Assembly (NCBI GenBank): GCA_036835325.1
Contig: DAITMF010000005.1
Location: 21,060-85,059 of the forward strand
Source: CAMCHP01 sp036835325
Lineage (GTDB): Bacteria > Bacteroidota > Bacteroidia > Flavobacteriales_D > Sanyastnellaceae
Direction: 5' to 3'
DNA length: 64,000 nucleotides
The notes under the pieces: generated by a model
Seen by the model: only the letters and a program-made list of their open reading frames with translations
The model's database searches: none
Told to the model about the DNA's origin: nothing
Shown: positions 8,745 through 16,986 of the stretch, in pieces
How the letters are laid out: each line of letters starts with the position of its first letter
Position numbering within the stretch: position 1 is the stretch's first letter
Position numbers and translations under genes: made by a program

Positions 8745-9081
8745 TCTGCAATGTGTTCAATACCTTGGCGAAATCAGTTCCTTCAGCCCACTGAATGCCC
8801 TTGTAGAGCAGATATACCAAAACGATTAAGATGACAATCGTGCGCATCATGGCCGCGTACGACTGCTTTCGGGTGGCTTCTGAACGCCGTTTCCCAATTG
8901 AAATTTTGCGCGGAGCAGTTTGTATGGCTTCGCCACGTTCGCGTGCGACTTCTTCTTCAATTCGCCGCAACCGCTCGTCCAACTCTCGCTTCCGCGGATC
9001 AAAGTACGGCGAACGAAACTCGAACTTGCGATGACTGGTTTTGACGTTCCGAAACGGTGACGGTATGCGCGGCGCTTTCAT
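8737..9081 (-). CDS. Small C-terminally anchored membrane protein, conserved in Flavobacteriales
   Basis: A 114-residue protein with a basic, charged N-terminal half (about 1-80, including a predicted helix PRKRELDERLRRIEEEVARE) and a single hydrophobic helix near the C-terminus (TIVILIVLVYLLYKGIQW, about 85-102). This suggests a tail-anchored inner-membrane protein with most of its mass in the cytoplasm. Related Bacteroidota proteins have often been misnamed as riboflavin synthase subunits; no such motif is visible. It overlaps the mutL start by eight bases and is therefore coupled to it. Function unknown. Confidence 0.8.
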   Translation of the reverse strand: MKAPRIPSPFRNVKTSHRKFEFRSPYFDPRKRELDERLRRIEEEVARERGEAIQTAPRKISIGKRRSEATRKQSYAAMMRTIVILIVLVYLLYKGIQWAEGTDFAKVLNTLQNG

Positions 9082-9128
9082 CTCCTACAAAGGTACTGAG
9101 TTCGCCGCGATTCTTTCGCATCGGCTCT

Positions 9129-10352
9129 TCAGCCGTTCAAACCTTGCAACACGGCCTCGGCACTCACCTCTGACTTGTAATACCCCACCAATTTATGGAT
9201 GACACGGTCAACAATGCTGTCAGGACATGATGCTCCGCTTGTCACTACAATTCGGGGTTTATTTTTCTGGGGAAGGATGTCAACCAACTCTTCCACAACA
9301 CCTTTGTGCAGGTTAAACGACCGCAAGGTTTGCGCGTTCAAAAGGTCATCTTCTGATTGAATGAAAACAGTAGGCATGTGAAGCTCGCACAGTTCAACCA
9401 AATGACTCGTGTTTGAGCTATTGTAGCCCCCCACCACAACGGCCAAATCAGCCGGTTGGTCAAACAGGGCCATGGTCGCCTGTTGGTTGTCGTTGGTGGC
9501 GTAACAAAGGGTATCGCGTGTGTCGGCAAAATGCTCGGCAATGGATGCCACGCCATAGCGAGTTACCATAACCGAGCGCAAATAATCAGCAATGCCTTGG
9601 GTGTCGCTGGCCAGCATGGTGGTTTGGTTCACCACGCCGATGCGCTGCAAATCGCGCTCAGGAACGAAACCCGTTGAGTAACGGTTGGCGAAGTAATCGT
9701 CGAAACAGTTCCACTCGCGCTCACCTGAAATGAATGACCCAAGCACCTCAGCTTCAGCATGGTCGGCAACGACCAAGGCCGGCCCAGTGCTGCTTGCATG
9801 GCTAAACGTGGCCCGCGTTTCTTCGTGCATCGGCTTGCCGTGTATAACCACGGTGTACTGGTCGTCGCCAAGCTTGGCTGACCGGTTCCATACCTTCTCA
9901 ACGAACGGACACGTAGTATTGTAACGTTGCACTTCCAAGCCCTTTGCCGCCAGTTCTGCTTCAATCTCGAGGGTTGTACCAAAGGCAGGCACAATCACAA
10001 TGTCGTCTGGTGTAAGTTCAGAAAACGGAATGATGACTTTTCCGTAGGTATCCATCAAAAAACGAACGCCACGATCAACCAAATCGGCATTGACGGCCTG
10101 GTTGTGAATCATTTGACTGAGAAGAAAAATGCGTTTCCCTTCGTTCTCATTGAGGGCTCGGTAGGCAATTTCAATCGCGTTCTCCACGCCGTAGCAAAAG
10201 CCGAAGTGCCGAGGAAGAACAATGTCTACCGTGCCAAAATCAAGTTGCGTCGGAGAAAAATCTTTCTTTCGGGGGTCGGCAGCCTTCCTCAAGGCCTTTA
10301 CCTTCCCGATGATGGGCGATCGATAGAACTCAGGTACTTCAAACTGCTTCAT
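9129..10352 (-). CDS. ispH: 4-hydroxy-3-methylbut-2-enyl diphosphate reductase IspH
   Basis: Last enzyme of the MEP pathway, reducing HMBPP to isopentenyl and dimethylallyl diphosphate with a [4Fe-4S] cluster; it feeds the carotenoid operon encoded nearby. The three cluster cysteines are visible in HFGFCYGVENAIEIA, TTCPFVEKVW and SGASCPDSIVDRVI, along with HGKPMHEETRATFSH. At 407 residues it belongs to the long IspH form common in Bacteroidota rather than the approximately 310-residue enterobacterial form. The ATG at 10352 was chosen; a TTG at 10370 would lie within the promoter -7 box. Confidence 0.95.
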   Translation of the reverse strand: MKQFEVPEFYRSPIIGKVKALRKAADPRKKDFSPTQLDFGTVDIVLPRHFGFCYGVENAIEIAYRALNENEGKRIFLLSQMIHNQAVNADLVDRGVRFLMDTYGKVIIPFSELTPDDIVIVPAFGTTLEIEAELAAKGLEVQRYNTTCPFVEKVWNRSAKLGDDQYTVVIHGKPMHEETRATFSHASSTGPALVVADHAEAEVLGSFISGEREWNCFDDYFANRYSTGFVPERDLQRIGVVNQTTMLASDTQGIADYLRSVMVTRYGVASIAEHFADTRDTLCYATNDNQQATMALFDQPADLAVVVGGYNSSNTSHLVELCELHMPTVFIQSEDDLLNAQTLRSFNLHKGVVEELVDILPQKNKPRIVVTSGASCPDSIVDRVIHKLVGYYKSEVSAEAVLQGLNG

Positions 10353-10367
10353 GGCTGAAAAACTATG

Positions 10368-10375
10368 CAAAGGTA
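10368..10375 (-). promoter_or_regulatory. Predicted -7 promoter box of ispH
   Basis: Minus-strand TACCTTTG matches the Bacteroidota housekeeping -7 consensus TAnnTTTG. The distance to the ATG at 10352 leaves a leader of roughly ten to fifteen bases without a Shine-Dalgarno sequence. Confidence 0.6.
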
Positions 10376-10442
10376 ACCATTGTTCACCGGCTACGCTGAT
10401 TCATGGTGTTGCGCATCCTCATCCGCCGGAGGCGAAAAAACG

Positions 10443-11006
10443 TTACTGAAGATGATTGGTGGTCCATTCTTCGAGCTGGTTTCTTCGCCACGATTTCCTA
10501 AACGCTTTGAATGCCGGGTTTTTTCGAAGTGTTTTTTGTGCCTTGACCACATCGCCAATGGCCTCCAAGGCAGCAACGTGTGCTTCAACACGTGATCGCT
10601 TGCCGGTTGTGGTGGTCAATTCGTAGCGTGCCATGGCAAACAAGGCCGTGTAGAGCAATTCAGGTTCTTCATTAAAAAAGGGAAAGACCGAAGGTTCGAG
10701 CCGAACAATAACATCGGGGTGGCCGCTAAGCCAAACCAGCAAATACGCGTTTACGTGTTCTTTGACCTCGTCACATTCGGGATCGGTGTTTTGCAGCGCC
10801 CAATCGATGGCTTTCGCAGCGGCAGCATCGGTTTTTCGGAAATCTTCGGGCGATTGAAGCCTGCGTTCGTAGGGCAACTTTGGCACATCGGAGCACTGAG
10901 CAATGGTACAAAACGGCAGCACCGTTAAGCACAGAATAGCACTGAGCCCTGCTGCCTTAGCGAACAGCAGTTTCGGTAAACCGTATGCCCATGTGCTCGA
11001 GCTCAT
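10443..11006 (-). CDS. Hypothetical secreted or periplasmic protein
   Basis: A 187-residue protein with a signal peptide: a hydrophobic stretch AAGLSAILCLTVLPFCTIAQ ending near residue 37, followed by a helical charged domain. The mature part contains KAIDWALQNTDPECDEV, then VNAYLLVWLSGHPDVIVRL and a basic C-terminus (KAFRKSWRRNQLEEW). No catalytic motif is recognised. The frame start overlaps by 50 bases the end of the upstream saccharopine-dehydrogenase-like gene, so an internal start closer to the hydrophobic core is possible, for example around the LLFAKAAGL segment. Function unknown; the long overlap suggests co-transcription with the gene upstream. Confidence 0.65.
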   Translation of the reverse strand: MSSSTWAYGLPKLLFAKAAGLSAILCLTVLPFCTIAQCSDVPKLPYERRLQSPEDFRKTDAAAAKAIDWALQNTDPECDEVKEHVNAYLLVWLSGHPDVIVRLEPSVFPFFNEEPELLYTALFAMARYELTTTTGKRSRVEAHVAALEAIGDVVKAQKTLRKNPAFKAFRKSWRRNQLEEWTTNHLQ

Positions 11007-12285
11007 TCAAAATCGGTTGGTAAATCGACGGTAAGATAGGCATTTGCACCCCTGCTCCTTTCATCTCTCCATTCAGAATCAAACGGGCGGCAATGGCCAC
11101 GGGCCAACCTACGGTATCGCTCATAGCCGTGAAATTCTGGTTGCGACCAATGTACACCATTGAGCTGTGCAACTCATGCTCTTCACCGTTCAACTCGTAA
11201 TCGAAACGGTGCCACATGACAATCATGTCTTTGTCGTGCTCTTCAAGTGCCCATTTCTCTTCAAGGAGTTTTTGTAGGATGAACGCCGGAGTGGCTGAAT
11301 CCAATCCGATTAACCTCTTTTCAAAAATACCAAGCCATTCGAGCTTACTCATTACTTCGTCAGACAGTTGCAGGTAACCCTGAAGCTTATCCTCAACCGA
11401 CAGCGTTTCGTCGTACATCAAAAACGCATTGATGAATTCGCGGTAGCTCATGTTGCGGCAATCCACTTCAAAGTCTTCGGTGGTGATGCCCAACTGCACG
11501 AAAACATTCCATGCCTCGCAGAAACCTTTGCCGCGAAGCGTGCCTCGGTAAATGGTAGGCACATTTTCGATGCCGTAAACCTTTCGGTACGATAAACTGT
11601 CGCGGTTGGCATAGCCATCGAAGCTGCCGTAACCCGCAACTTCAATTTCTTTTACCCGCTTAAAAATTTTGTGAGCGGGGAGGTACTTCAACTTGTGGTT
11701 TTGGATGAACTGAGCGGTTCCGCCTTGTCCGGCCATTACCACATTGCGCGGGCTCCAAGTAAATTTATAGTGCCAAGGGTTGTTATCGCTCTCCGGCGCG
11801 ATTAGTCCGCCGGTAAACGATTCAAACCGTTTGATGTTTGCCCCTTCAGCACGCAAGCGATCGATGATTTCCATCGCGCTCATGTGATCGATTCCAGGGT
11901 CAACCCCCATTTCATTGAGCAAAAGCACGCCTTTTTCTTTGGCTGCAGCATCGAGTTTCCGCATTCCGGGCGAAACATAGCTTGGCGTGATCAAATGAAT
12001 GCCCATGCTTACGCAGGCCTCTGCCACATCAAGGTGCATGTTTGCGGGGAGCATGCTAATGACCAATGAAGCCCCGTCGAGTAGGCCCGGCAGTGCGGCT
12101 GCATCACCGGCCTCAAACGCGCTTGACGAACCATTCGGGTGCTGTTGCACCCTTTTGGCAGCCAAAGCAGGATCGCGATCAACCACATGCACCTTCCAGC
12201 CGTTCTCTTCAGAATGGTTGAGCAGGTATTCTACCAACGATGAGGCCGAACGCCCCGCACCAATCACTACGATCTTTTTCAACAC
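10957..12285 (-). CDS. Saccharopine dehydrogenase family protein (saccharopine reductase-like)
   Basis: A 442-residue oxidoreductase with an N-terminal Rossmann motif KIVVIGAGRSASSLVEYLL, a conserved VISMLPANMHLDVAEACV segment, and the LLNEMGVDPGIDHMSAM motif followed by the saccharopine dehydrogenase C-terminal domain (FTGGLIAPESDNNPWHYKF). This is the arrangement of the LYS9-type glutamate-forming enzyme. In bacteria such proteins act in lysine degradation or related amino-acid and polyamine steps; the substrate is inferred from the family only. No lysine-ketoglutarate reductase partner is visible nearby. Divergently transcribed from the envelope cluster at 12444. Confidence 0.88.
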   Translation of the reverse strand: MLKKIVVIGAGRSASSLVEYLLNHSEENGWKVHVVDRDPALAAKRVQQHPNGSSSAFEAGDAAALPGLLDGASLVISMLPANMHLDVAEACVSMGIHLITPSYVSPGMRKLDAAAKEKGVLLLNEMGVDPGIDHMSAMEIIDRLRAEGANIKRFESFTGGLIAPESDNNPWHYKFTWSPRNVVMAGQGGTAQFIQNHKLKYLPAHKIFKRVKEIEVAGYGSFDGYANRDSLSYRKVYGIENVPTIYRGTLRGKGFCEAWNVFVQLGITTEDFEVDCRNMSYREFINAFLMYDETLSVEDKLQGYLQLSDEVMSKLEWLGIFEKRLIGLDSATPAFILQKLLEEKWALEEHDKDMIVMWHRFDYELNGEEHELHSSMVYIGRNQNFTAMSDTVGWPVAIAARLILNGEMKGAGVQMPILPSIYQPILNELEHMGIRFTETAVR

Positions 12286-12383
12286 TCAAAATTTGCCGCC
12301 AAAGATAACGGTTCAAAAATGCCCTGTACCCAACGGAATTTTGAGTTTCCAACATACTTACGCTTCAAATTGCTGCACTTAGC

Positions 12384-12391
12384 TACTTTTG
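12384..12391 (+). promoter_or_regulatory. Predicted -7 promoter box of the 12444-16869 cluster
   Basis: TACTTTTG fits TAnnTTTG and is followed by GCAC, as at several other starts in this window. It lies in the 158-base divergent intergenic region and leaves a leader of about 48 bases before the ATG at 12444. Confidence 0.5.
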
Positions 12392-12443
12392 GCACGAAGA
12401 TTGGAATACCGATAACATGTAACTTTATCAAAAATTTTCAACC

Positions 12444-13448
12444 ATGAAACAACTTATCCTATTCAGTGCTGCCCTTTGTTTAAGCGTTTCTGTCTTCGCC
12501 CAAACTCAAGGGGTGTTTTTTTCGGAGTTCGGTGAGAACTTCATTCTTTATGTGAACGGTCAGCAGCAAAATCAAGCTGCCGCATCGAATGTGAAGGTTG
12601 AGAACCTCACCCAAGAATTTGTGCAAATACGCGTTGATTTCCCCGAAATGCCCGGACAAGGCTTTGCATCAAACGTAGGTTTTGAGCCGGGTTCAGAGAC
12701 TACCTACATCATTAAGAAAAACCGCAAAGGCGAGTACGTAGCACGCTTGCACAATATTGCACCACTCGGAGGTGCCACTGCGGCAGCGCCTGCTCCACAA
12801 GCCACTCCACAGCCGGCCGTACAAGCAGCCCCTGCACCTGCGCCTGCGTCACAACCTGCAACCATTCAGGTCGATACCCGCATGCCTGCTGAGCAAACCA
12901 CAACCATCACCACCACCACAACCACCAAGCCTACTTCACGCGACGGCGTTGGCATTAACATGCAAGTACCCGGTGGAGGCATCAACATTCAAGTGGATGG
13001 GATGGATATGGACATGACCATCGAAGAAACCACGACCATTAAAACCACCACAACGACGACGACAACGACTGCTCCTGCACCGCAAGCGGCACCGGCACCA
13101 CAGCCTGAGCCAATTCGCCGTCCGGCCATTCCCGGATACAACGGACGTATCGGTTGCGATTGGCCAATTGATGACTCTGGCATTCGCCAGATGCGCAGCA
13201 CCATCGAATCAAGCTCGTTCGAAGACTCGAAGATGACCGTGGCAAAACAGGCAACGCGCTCCAAGTGCATGACTGCCGCACAGATCAAGCAGATTATGGG
13301 CCTCTTCACCTTCGAAGAATCAAAACTTGACTACGCAAAATTCGCCTACGACTATTGCTACGATGTTGACAACTACTACATCCTGAACGATGCGTTCACC
13401 TTTTCATCATCAATTGATGAATTGAATGACTTCATTGAAGGACGATAA
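12444..13448 (+). CDS. Secreted DUF4476-type protein with a Pro/Ala- and Thr-rich linker
   Basis: A 334-residue exported protein: signal peptide (LILFSAALCLSVSVFAQ, cleaved about residue 19), a beta-rich N-terminal domain (20-110; GVFFSEFGENFILYVNGQQQ), a long low-complexity linker (about 110-220) made of Ala/Pro blocks and runs of Thr (TTTITTTTTTK, IKTTTTTTTTT), and a C-terminal helical domain (about 225-334; CDWPIDDSGIRQMRSTIESS) of the DUF4476 type. The function of DUF4476 is unknown. The linker is typical of surface proteins that span the cell-wall space. It heads a cluster with CsgG-like and LPP20-like lipoproteins 20 bases downstream, which suggests an outer-membrane or surface role. 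Confidence 0.82.
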   Translation: MKQLILFSAALCLSVSVFAQTQGVFFSEFGENFILYVNGQQQNQAAASNVKVENLTQEFVQIRVDFPEMPGQGFASNVGFEPGSETTYIIKKNRKGEYVARLHNIAPLGGATAAAPAPQATPQPAVQAAPAPAPASQPATIQVDTRMPAEQTTTITTTTTTKPTSRDGVGINMQVPGGGINIQVDGMDMDMTIEETTTIKTTTTTTTTTAPAPQAAPAPQPEPIRRPAIPGYNGRIGCDWPIDDSGIRQMRSTIESSSFEDSKMTVAKQATRSKCMTAAQIKQIMGLFTFEESKLDYAKFAYDYCYDVDNYYILNDAFTFSSSIDELNDFIEGR

Positions 13449-13468
13449 CACTGTTTAAAACCACATTC

Positions 13469-14836
13469 ATGCGTTTACTTGTTGCCATACTCACTCTTGC
13501 GGTCGTGTTTGCCACCGGCTGTGCAACCTCAAAAGGGTTTGCAAAGCGTGGAGCCAAACTTGAGCAAGCCGGTATGTTCGAAGAAGCTGCCGGTATGTAC
13601 TTTACTGCCTTGCAGAAAAAGCGCAGTAACATCAATGCTCAAATTGGCATGCGCAACACTGGCCAGCTTGTATTGAACAAGCGTTTACAAGAGTTTGTAC
13701 AGCAAAAAACCATGGACAGAAAACGCGATGCCATTTCTGCATGGCAGGCCGCTGAAAGCTACCAAAAACGTGTACAAAGTTTGGGGGTGGGATTGACCAT
13801 CCCCGACTTTTACTTCGCCGATTATGAAGCTGTGAAGCGTGAGTACATTGACGACATATACGAGCAAGGTCTTGACTTGATGGACAATGGCGACTACAAG
13901 CAAGCCGAACAGCTTTTCAGCGAAATCGCTCGTCTCGACCCCAACCACAACGAAGCCGGTGATTTGGCAGCAGTGGCTTATGCAGAGCCTCTTTACAAGC
14001 AAGCGACCACCGCTTTCAATGCAGAGCGTTACCGTGAGGCATACGACAAGTACGCGTTGGTGCACAAGCGGATACCCAATTACAAAGACACCGAAGTACG
14101 CATCAATCAATCCTTGGAACGAGGATTGTTCACCATCGCATTGTTGCCTTTTGAAAACGGTTCAGGCGTAACGGGTTTAGACACACGCATGAACGCCTAT
14201 GCCATGGAGGCCATGACCTCGGTTGACGATCCTTTTCTCCGAGTGGTTGATCGTGGCAACATGGAGCTCATCCTCGAAGAGCAAAAACTCGCACTTTCAG
14301 GCATCTTCAACCAAGAAACTGCCGCATCTGTGGGGCAAATGTTGGGCGCGCAAGCACTGCTTACCGGTACCGTGATTAGCTACTCTACTGATCGTGGAAG
14401 TCCGCAACGTTTTAGCCGTGACGGTTTCGAACGTTACCAAGTAAAAATGGTGAATGCTGAAGGAAAAGAATACTTCGAAACGCGCTACAACAAAGTGACC
14501 TACAACGAATTCGTTCGTCAAAACAGGGCATCGGTCAAGGTCCAATTTCGGGTGATTTCTTTGAGCACGGGCGAGATTCTTCAGTCGAAAACGATTGAGC
14601 GCGACATGGTTGATGCGGCCCGCTGGGCAGAGTATGGCGGAGCTACCGACAACTTGTTTCCTGCCAGAGGAAGCAATGTGAGTTTGAACCGAGCCGAGCG
14701 CAACAGCATGATGGCATTGTTTAGTGCGAACCGTGAACCGCAAGCTCCAGACAAATTGACCAACGGCGCTTTTCAACAAGTCACCGGTGAGATGAAGAAT
14801 GAAATTTCTGCATTGGTTAAACAGATTGTTAAATGA
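13469..14836 (+). CDS. CsgG-like lipoprotein with N-terminal helical repeats
   Basis: A 455-residue lipoprotein with lipobox at ATGCATS (Cys about residue 18). Residues 25-210 carry TPR-like helices (ANLIARLDPNHNEAG-type units such as AEQLFSEIARLDPNHNEAGD). From about 215 a CsgG-type domain follows: TIALLPFENGSGVTGLD, FLRVVDRGNMELILEEQK and VGQMLGAQALLTGTVISYS. In the curli system CsgG forms the outer-membrane export pore, and in Vibrio the related FlgT/FlgO proteins form flagellar outer-membrane rings. No curli subunit or flagellar gene is present here, so the partner is unknown. It is coupled to the next gene by an ATGA overlap. Confidence 0.8.
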   Translation: MRLLVAILTLAVVFATGCATSKGFAKRGAKLEQAGMFEEAAGMYFTALQKKRSNINAQIGMRNTGQLVLNKRLQEFVQQKTMDRKRDAISAWQAAESYQKRVQSLGVGLTIPDFYFADYEAVKREYIDDIYEQGLDLMDNGDYKQAEQLFSEIARLDPNHNEAGDLAAVAYAEPLYKQATTAFNAERYREAYDKYALVHKRIPNYKDTEVRINQSLERGLFTIALLPFENGSGVTGLDTRMNAYAMEAMTSVDDPFLRVVDRGNMELILEEQKLALSGIFNQETAASVGQMLGAQALLTGTVISYSTDRGSPQRFSRDGFERYQVKMVNAEGKEYFETRYNKVTYNEFVRQNRASVKVQFRVISLSTGEILQSKTIERDMVDAARWAEYGGATDNLFPARGSNVSLNRAERNSMMALFSANREPQAPDKLTNGAFQQVTGEMKNEISALVKQIVK

Positions 14837-16203
14837 TAAAGCCGATACATATACTGTTGATCCTTGCCTCTGGCTTACTGGTGGCGTGTGGAGGAGGCAA
14901 AGACGTTGCCGCCACCCAACGTCAGGTGCCCGGCTGGGTCAACAGCAGGCCCATCGACCCATCGTACTACATCGGAATTGGCTCAGCCAGCAAACGCCTT
15001 GAGCCCTTTAATTTTGCAGAAACCGCGAAGAAAAACGCGATGAATGCAATGGCTTCGGAAATCAAAGTGAACGTGCGCAGCGAATCGTTCTTGAACACCA
15101 TGCAAGTAAACATGCAAGTTCAGGAGGCCTACAATCAAACCATCGCAACAACGACCAATGCCGACCTCGAAGGTTTTGAGGTAGTCGATATCTATGAAAC
15201 CCCGCAAGACTATTTCGTTTTTTACAGACTCTCAAAAGCCAAACATGAGTCAATTCGTAGAGCGAAGAAAACGAGTGCAATGCAGTCAGCCTATGACCAA
15301 TTGCTTCAGGCGCGAACCCAGCGTGAACGAGCAAATGTAGCATTGGCTGCAGACCTCTATCTGCACGGCCTTTTTGCGGTGAAGGAGTACTGGAATGAAG
15401 CCAATCCTTGGAACGACGGTGGAACCGAAATCTTCTTAGACAACACGCTGTACGCTGAATTCCGTCAAATGCTGAACGAGGTTGAGCTGTTTTGCTCGGT
15501 TCCCCAAATTTTGTTGAACGCCGGCAACGAGTTCACCCAAGAGGTGACCATAAGTGCTGTTTACAATGGAAGGCCAGTCTCGGGCCTCGGATTGAACTAC
15601 GGATACGACAAAGGTCGGATGAGAAACCAGTTTGGTGGTGAGACCGACATGAACGGACAAATGACGATTCGCATTGACGAAATTAACCTCGCAAACGCCG
15701 GCAATCAGCTCAATGTGCGCATCAATCCACTTCAATTTCAGCCCGCCGATTTGGAGAAACGCTTGGTTGAACCGATGCTGGAGGGCATTCGATCAGCGCC
15801 ACTCATCATTGGCATCACCACTGAATTGCCCATTGTGCAGATGCGGTTGGAAGAGAAGAACTTCGGACAGCTCATCAACAACGAACGTTTGGCAGCTCCT
15901 TTGCGTGACAGAATGAATGCTCGCGGATTGAGGTTCGCCACATCCGGGAACACAGCAGACTATGTTCTTGAAGTGAAGGCCGATACACGCCAAGGTGGAA
16001 CCTCACAAGGTTTTCACGTCGCTTACCTCGACTTTCAAATCGTTTTGAAAGACGTTAGAGGTAAAATTGTTTACCAGCGAAGTGAGAGCAACGTTAAAGG
16101 ACTCCAGCTCAATTTTGAGGCGGCAGGCCTTGAATCTTATAAGAATGGAACCCGTTTAATTGAACGGGAAATTGCTGACCAATTAATCGATGCCATTTTT
16201 TAA
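14833..16203 (+). CDS. LPP20-family lipoprotein
   Basis: A 456-residue lipoprotein (lipobox LVACGGG, Cys about residue 19). The segment VPGWVNSRPIDPSYYIGIGS, followed by a helix rich in Ala and Lys (AETAKKNAMNAMASEIKVNV), is the LPP20 signature found in Helicobacter Lpp20 and Vibrio FlgP. Downstream parts (180-456) include a beta-rich region and a C-terminal domain resembling LptE/CsgG-associated folds (YVLEVKADTRQGG, then IVLKDVRGKIVYQRSE). The ATG overlaps the stop of the CsgG-like gene, so the two are probably made in fixed ratio and may form one outer-membrane complex. Exact function unknown. Confidence 0.8.
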   Translation: MIKPIHILLILASGLLVACGGGKDVAATQRQVPGWVNSRPIDPSYYIGIGSASKRLEPFNFAETAKKNAMNAMASEIKVNVRSESFLNTMQVNMQVQEAYNQTIATTTNADLEGFEVVDIYETPQDYFVFYRLSKAKHESIRRAKKTSAMQSAYDQLLQARTQRERANVALAADLYLHGLFAVKEYWNEANPWNDGGTEIFLDNTLYAEFRQMLNEVELFCSVPQILLNAGNEFTQEVTISAVYNGRPVSGLGLNYGYDKGRMRNQFGGETDMNGQMTIRIDEINLANAGNQLNVRINPLQFQPADLEKRLVEPMLEGIRSAPLIIGITTELPIVQMRLEEKNFGQLINNERLAAPLRDRMNARGLRFATSGNTADYVLEVKADTRQGGTSQGFHVAYLDFQIVLKDVRGKIVYQRSESNVKGLQLNFEAAGLESYKNGTRLIEREIADQLIDAIF

Positions 16204-16269
16204 GTACTTTGGCACGGTTTTGGATAACAACGAATGAAAGTTTACCCAACCGAACAAAAAACCACGATT

Positions 16270-16869
16270 ATGAAAAAGTTGATTGCACGCCCAGGTCTGT
16301 TGCTCACACTTGCACTGACCGCCTTCGTTTTCGCCGGAACCGGCTGTAAAAAGAAGAAAGACACTGTTCAAACACCAACCCCGAAAGGTGAGGTACTGGT
16401 AGCGGAATACTGCACCGGAGCTCAGTACAACTCTGACGCAACCGCCTTCCGCAGCAGCGCGACCGGCGAAAGCATGAGCCGCGAAACGGCCAAGAAGATT
16501 GCCCGTTCAAATGCTGAAGATCGTTTGGCCCGTTCAATCGAAGCTACCATCAAAGCGGTTACCGACAACTACGTGAACTCTACCAAGTTCAACAACAAAG
16601 AAGAGGTAACCGAAACCTTCAACAACTTGGCACGCACCATCGTTGACCAGGAACTACGCGGCGCCGTCATCATCTGCGAGCAGCTTACCCGCAACACCGA
16701 AAGCAACAACTACATCAGCTACCTCGCCGTTGAGTTGTCTGCCGAAGGACTGGTAAAAGCCTACAACGAGCGTCTGTCGCAAGACGAGCGCATCAAAGCT
16801 GAATACAACTACGAGAAGTTCAAAGAAACTTTCGAAGAAGAAATGCGGAAATTGAGCGAAGGAAACTAA
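16270..16869 (+). CDS. Small LPP20-like lipoprotein
   Basis: A 199-residue lipoprotein with signal LLLTLALTAFVFAGTGCKKK (Cys about 22). The mature part has the features of the LPP20 core: an Ala/Lys/Arg helix (SRETAKKIARSNAEDRLARS) followed by a beta segment (NNYISYLAVELSAEGLVKAY) and a charged C-terminal helix. The ATG at 16270 is preferred over 16234 because it places the signal peptide at the N-terminus. The gene is 66 bases after the larger LPP20 gene, with a possible TACTTTG -7 box at 16205-16211, and is followed by a strong terminator, so it closes the cluster. Confidence 0.78.
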   Translation: MKKLIARPGLLLTLALTAFVFAGTGCKKKKDTVQTPTPKGEVLVAEYCTGAQYNSDATAFRSSATGESMSRETAKKIARSNAEDRLARSIEATIKAVTDNYVNSTKFNNKEEVTETFNNLARTIVDQELRGAVIICEQLTRNTESNNYISYLAVELSAEGLVKAYNERLSQDERIKAEYNYEKFKETFEEEMRKLSEGN

Positions 16870-16892
16870 TCGTACTTAGCTAATCACATTTC

Positions 16893-16923
16893 AAGGCCGA
16901 CTTTCCAAGTCGGCCTTTTTTTT
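16893..16923 (+). terminator. Rho-independent terminator
   Basis: Perfect 11-bp stem (AAGGCCGACTT paired with AAGTCGGCCTT) with a 3-base loop and a run of eight T residues, 23 bases after the last gene of the LPP20/CsgG cluster. Confidence 0.93.
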
Positions 16924-16986
16924 GTTTGCTCCATCTTCATTCGAAACCACGCGTGGCTTGTTATATTTGAGAAATATTACGACCCT

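Noticed and set aside
12900..13075. Microsatellite or frameshift in the Thr-rich region
   Set aside because: Runs of ACC/ACA/ACG codons keep one open frame and encode a plausible linker with synonymous variation, so this is a protein linker rather than a broken gene.
16205..16211. Strong independent promoter before the small LPP20 gene
   Set aside because: TACTTTG is one base short of the consensus; kept only as a mention in the gene entry.
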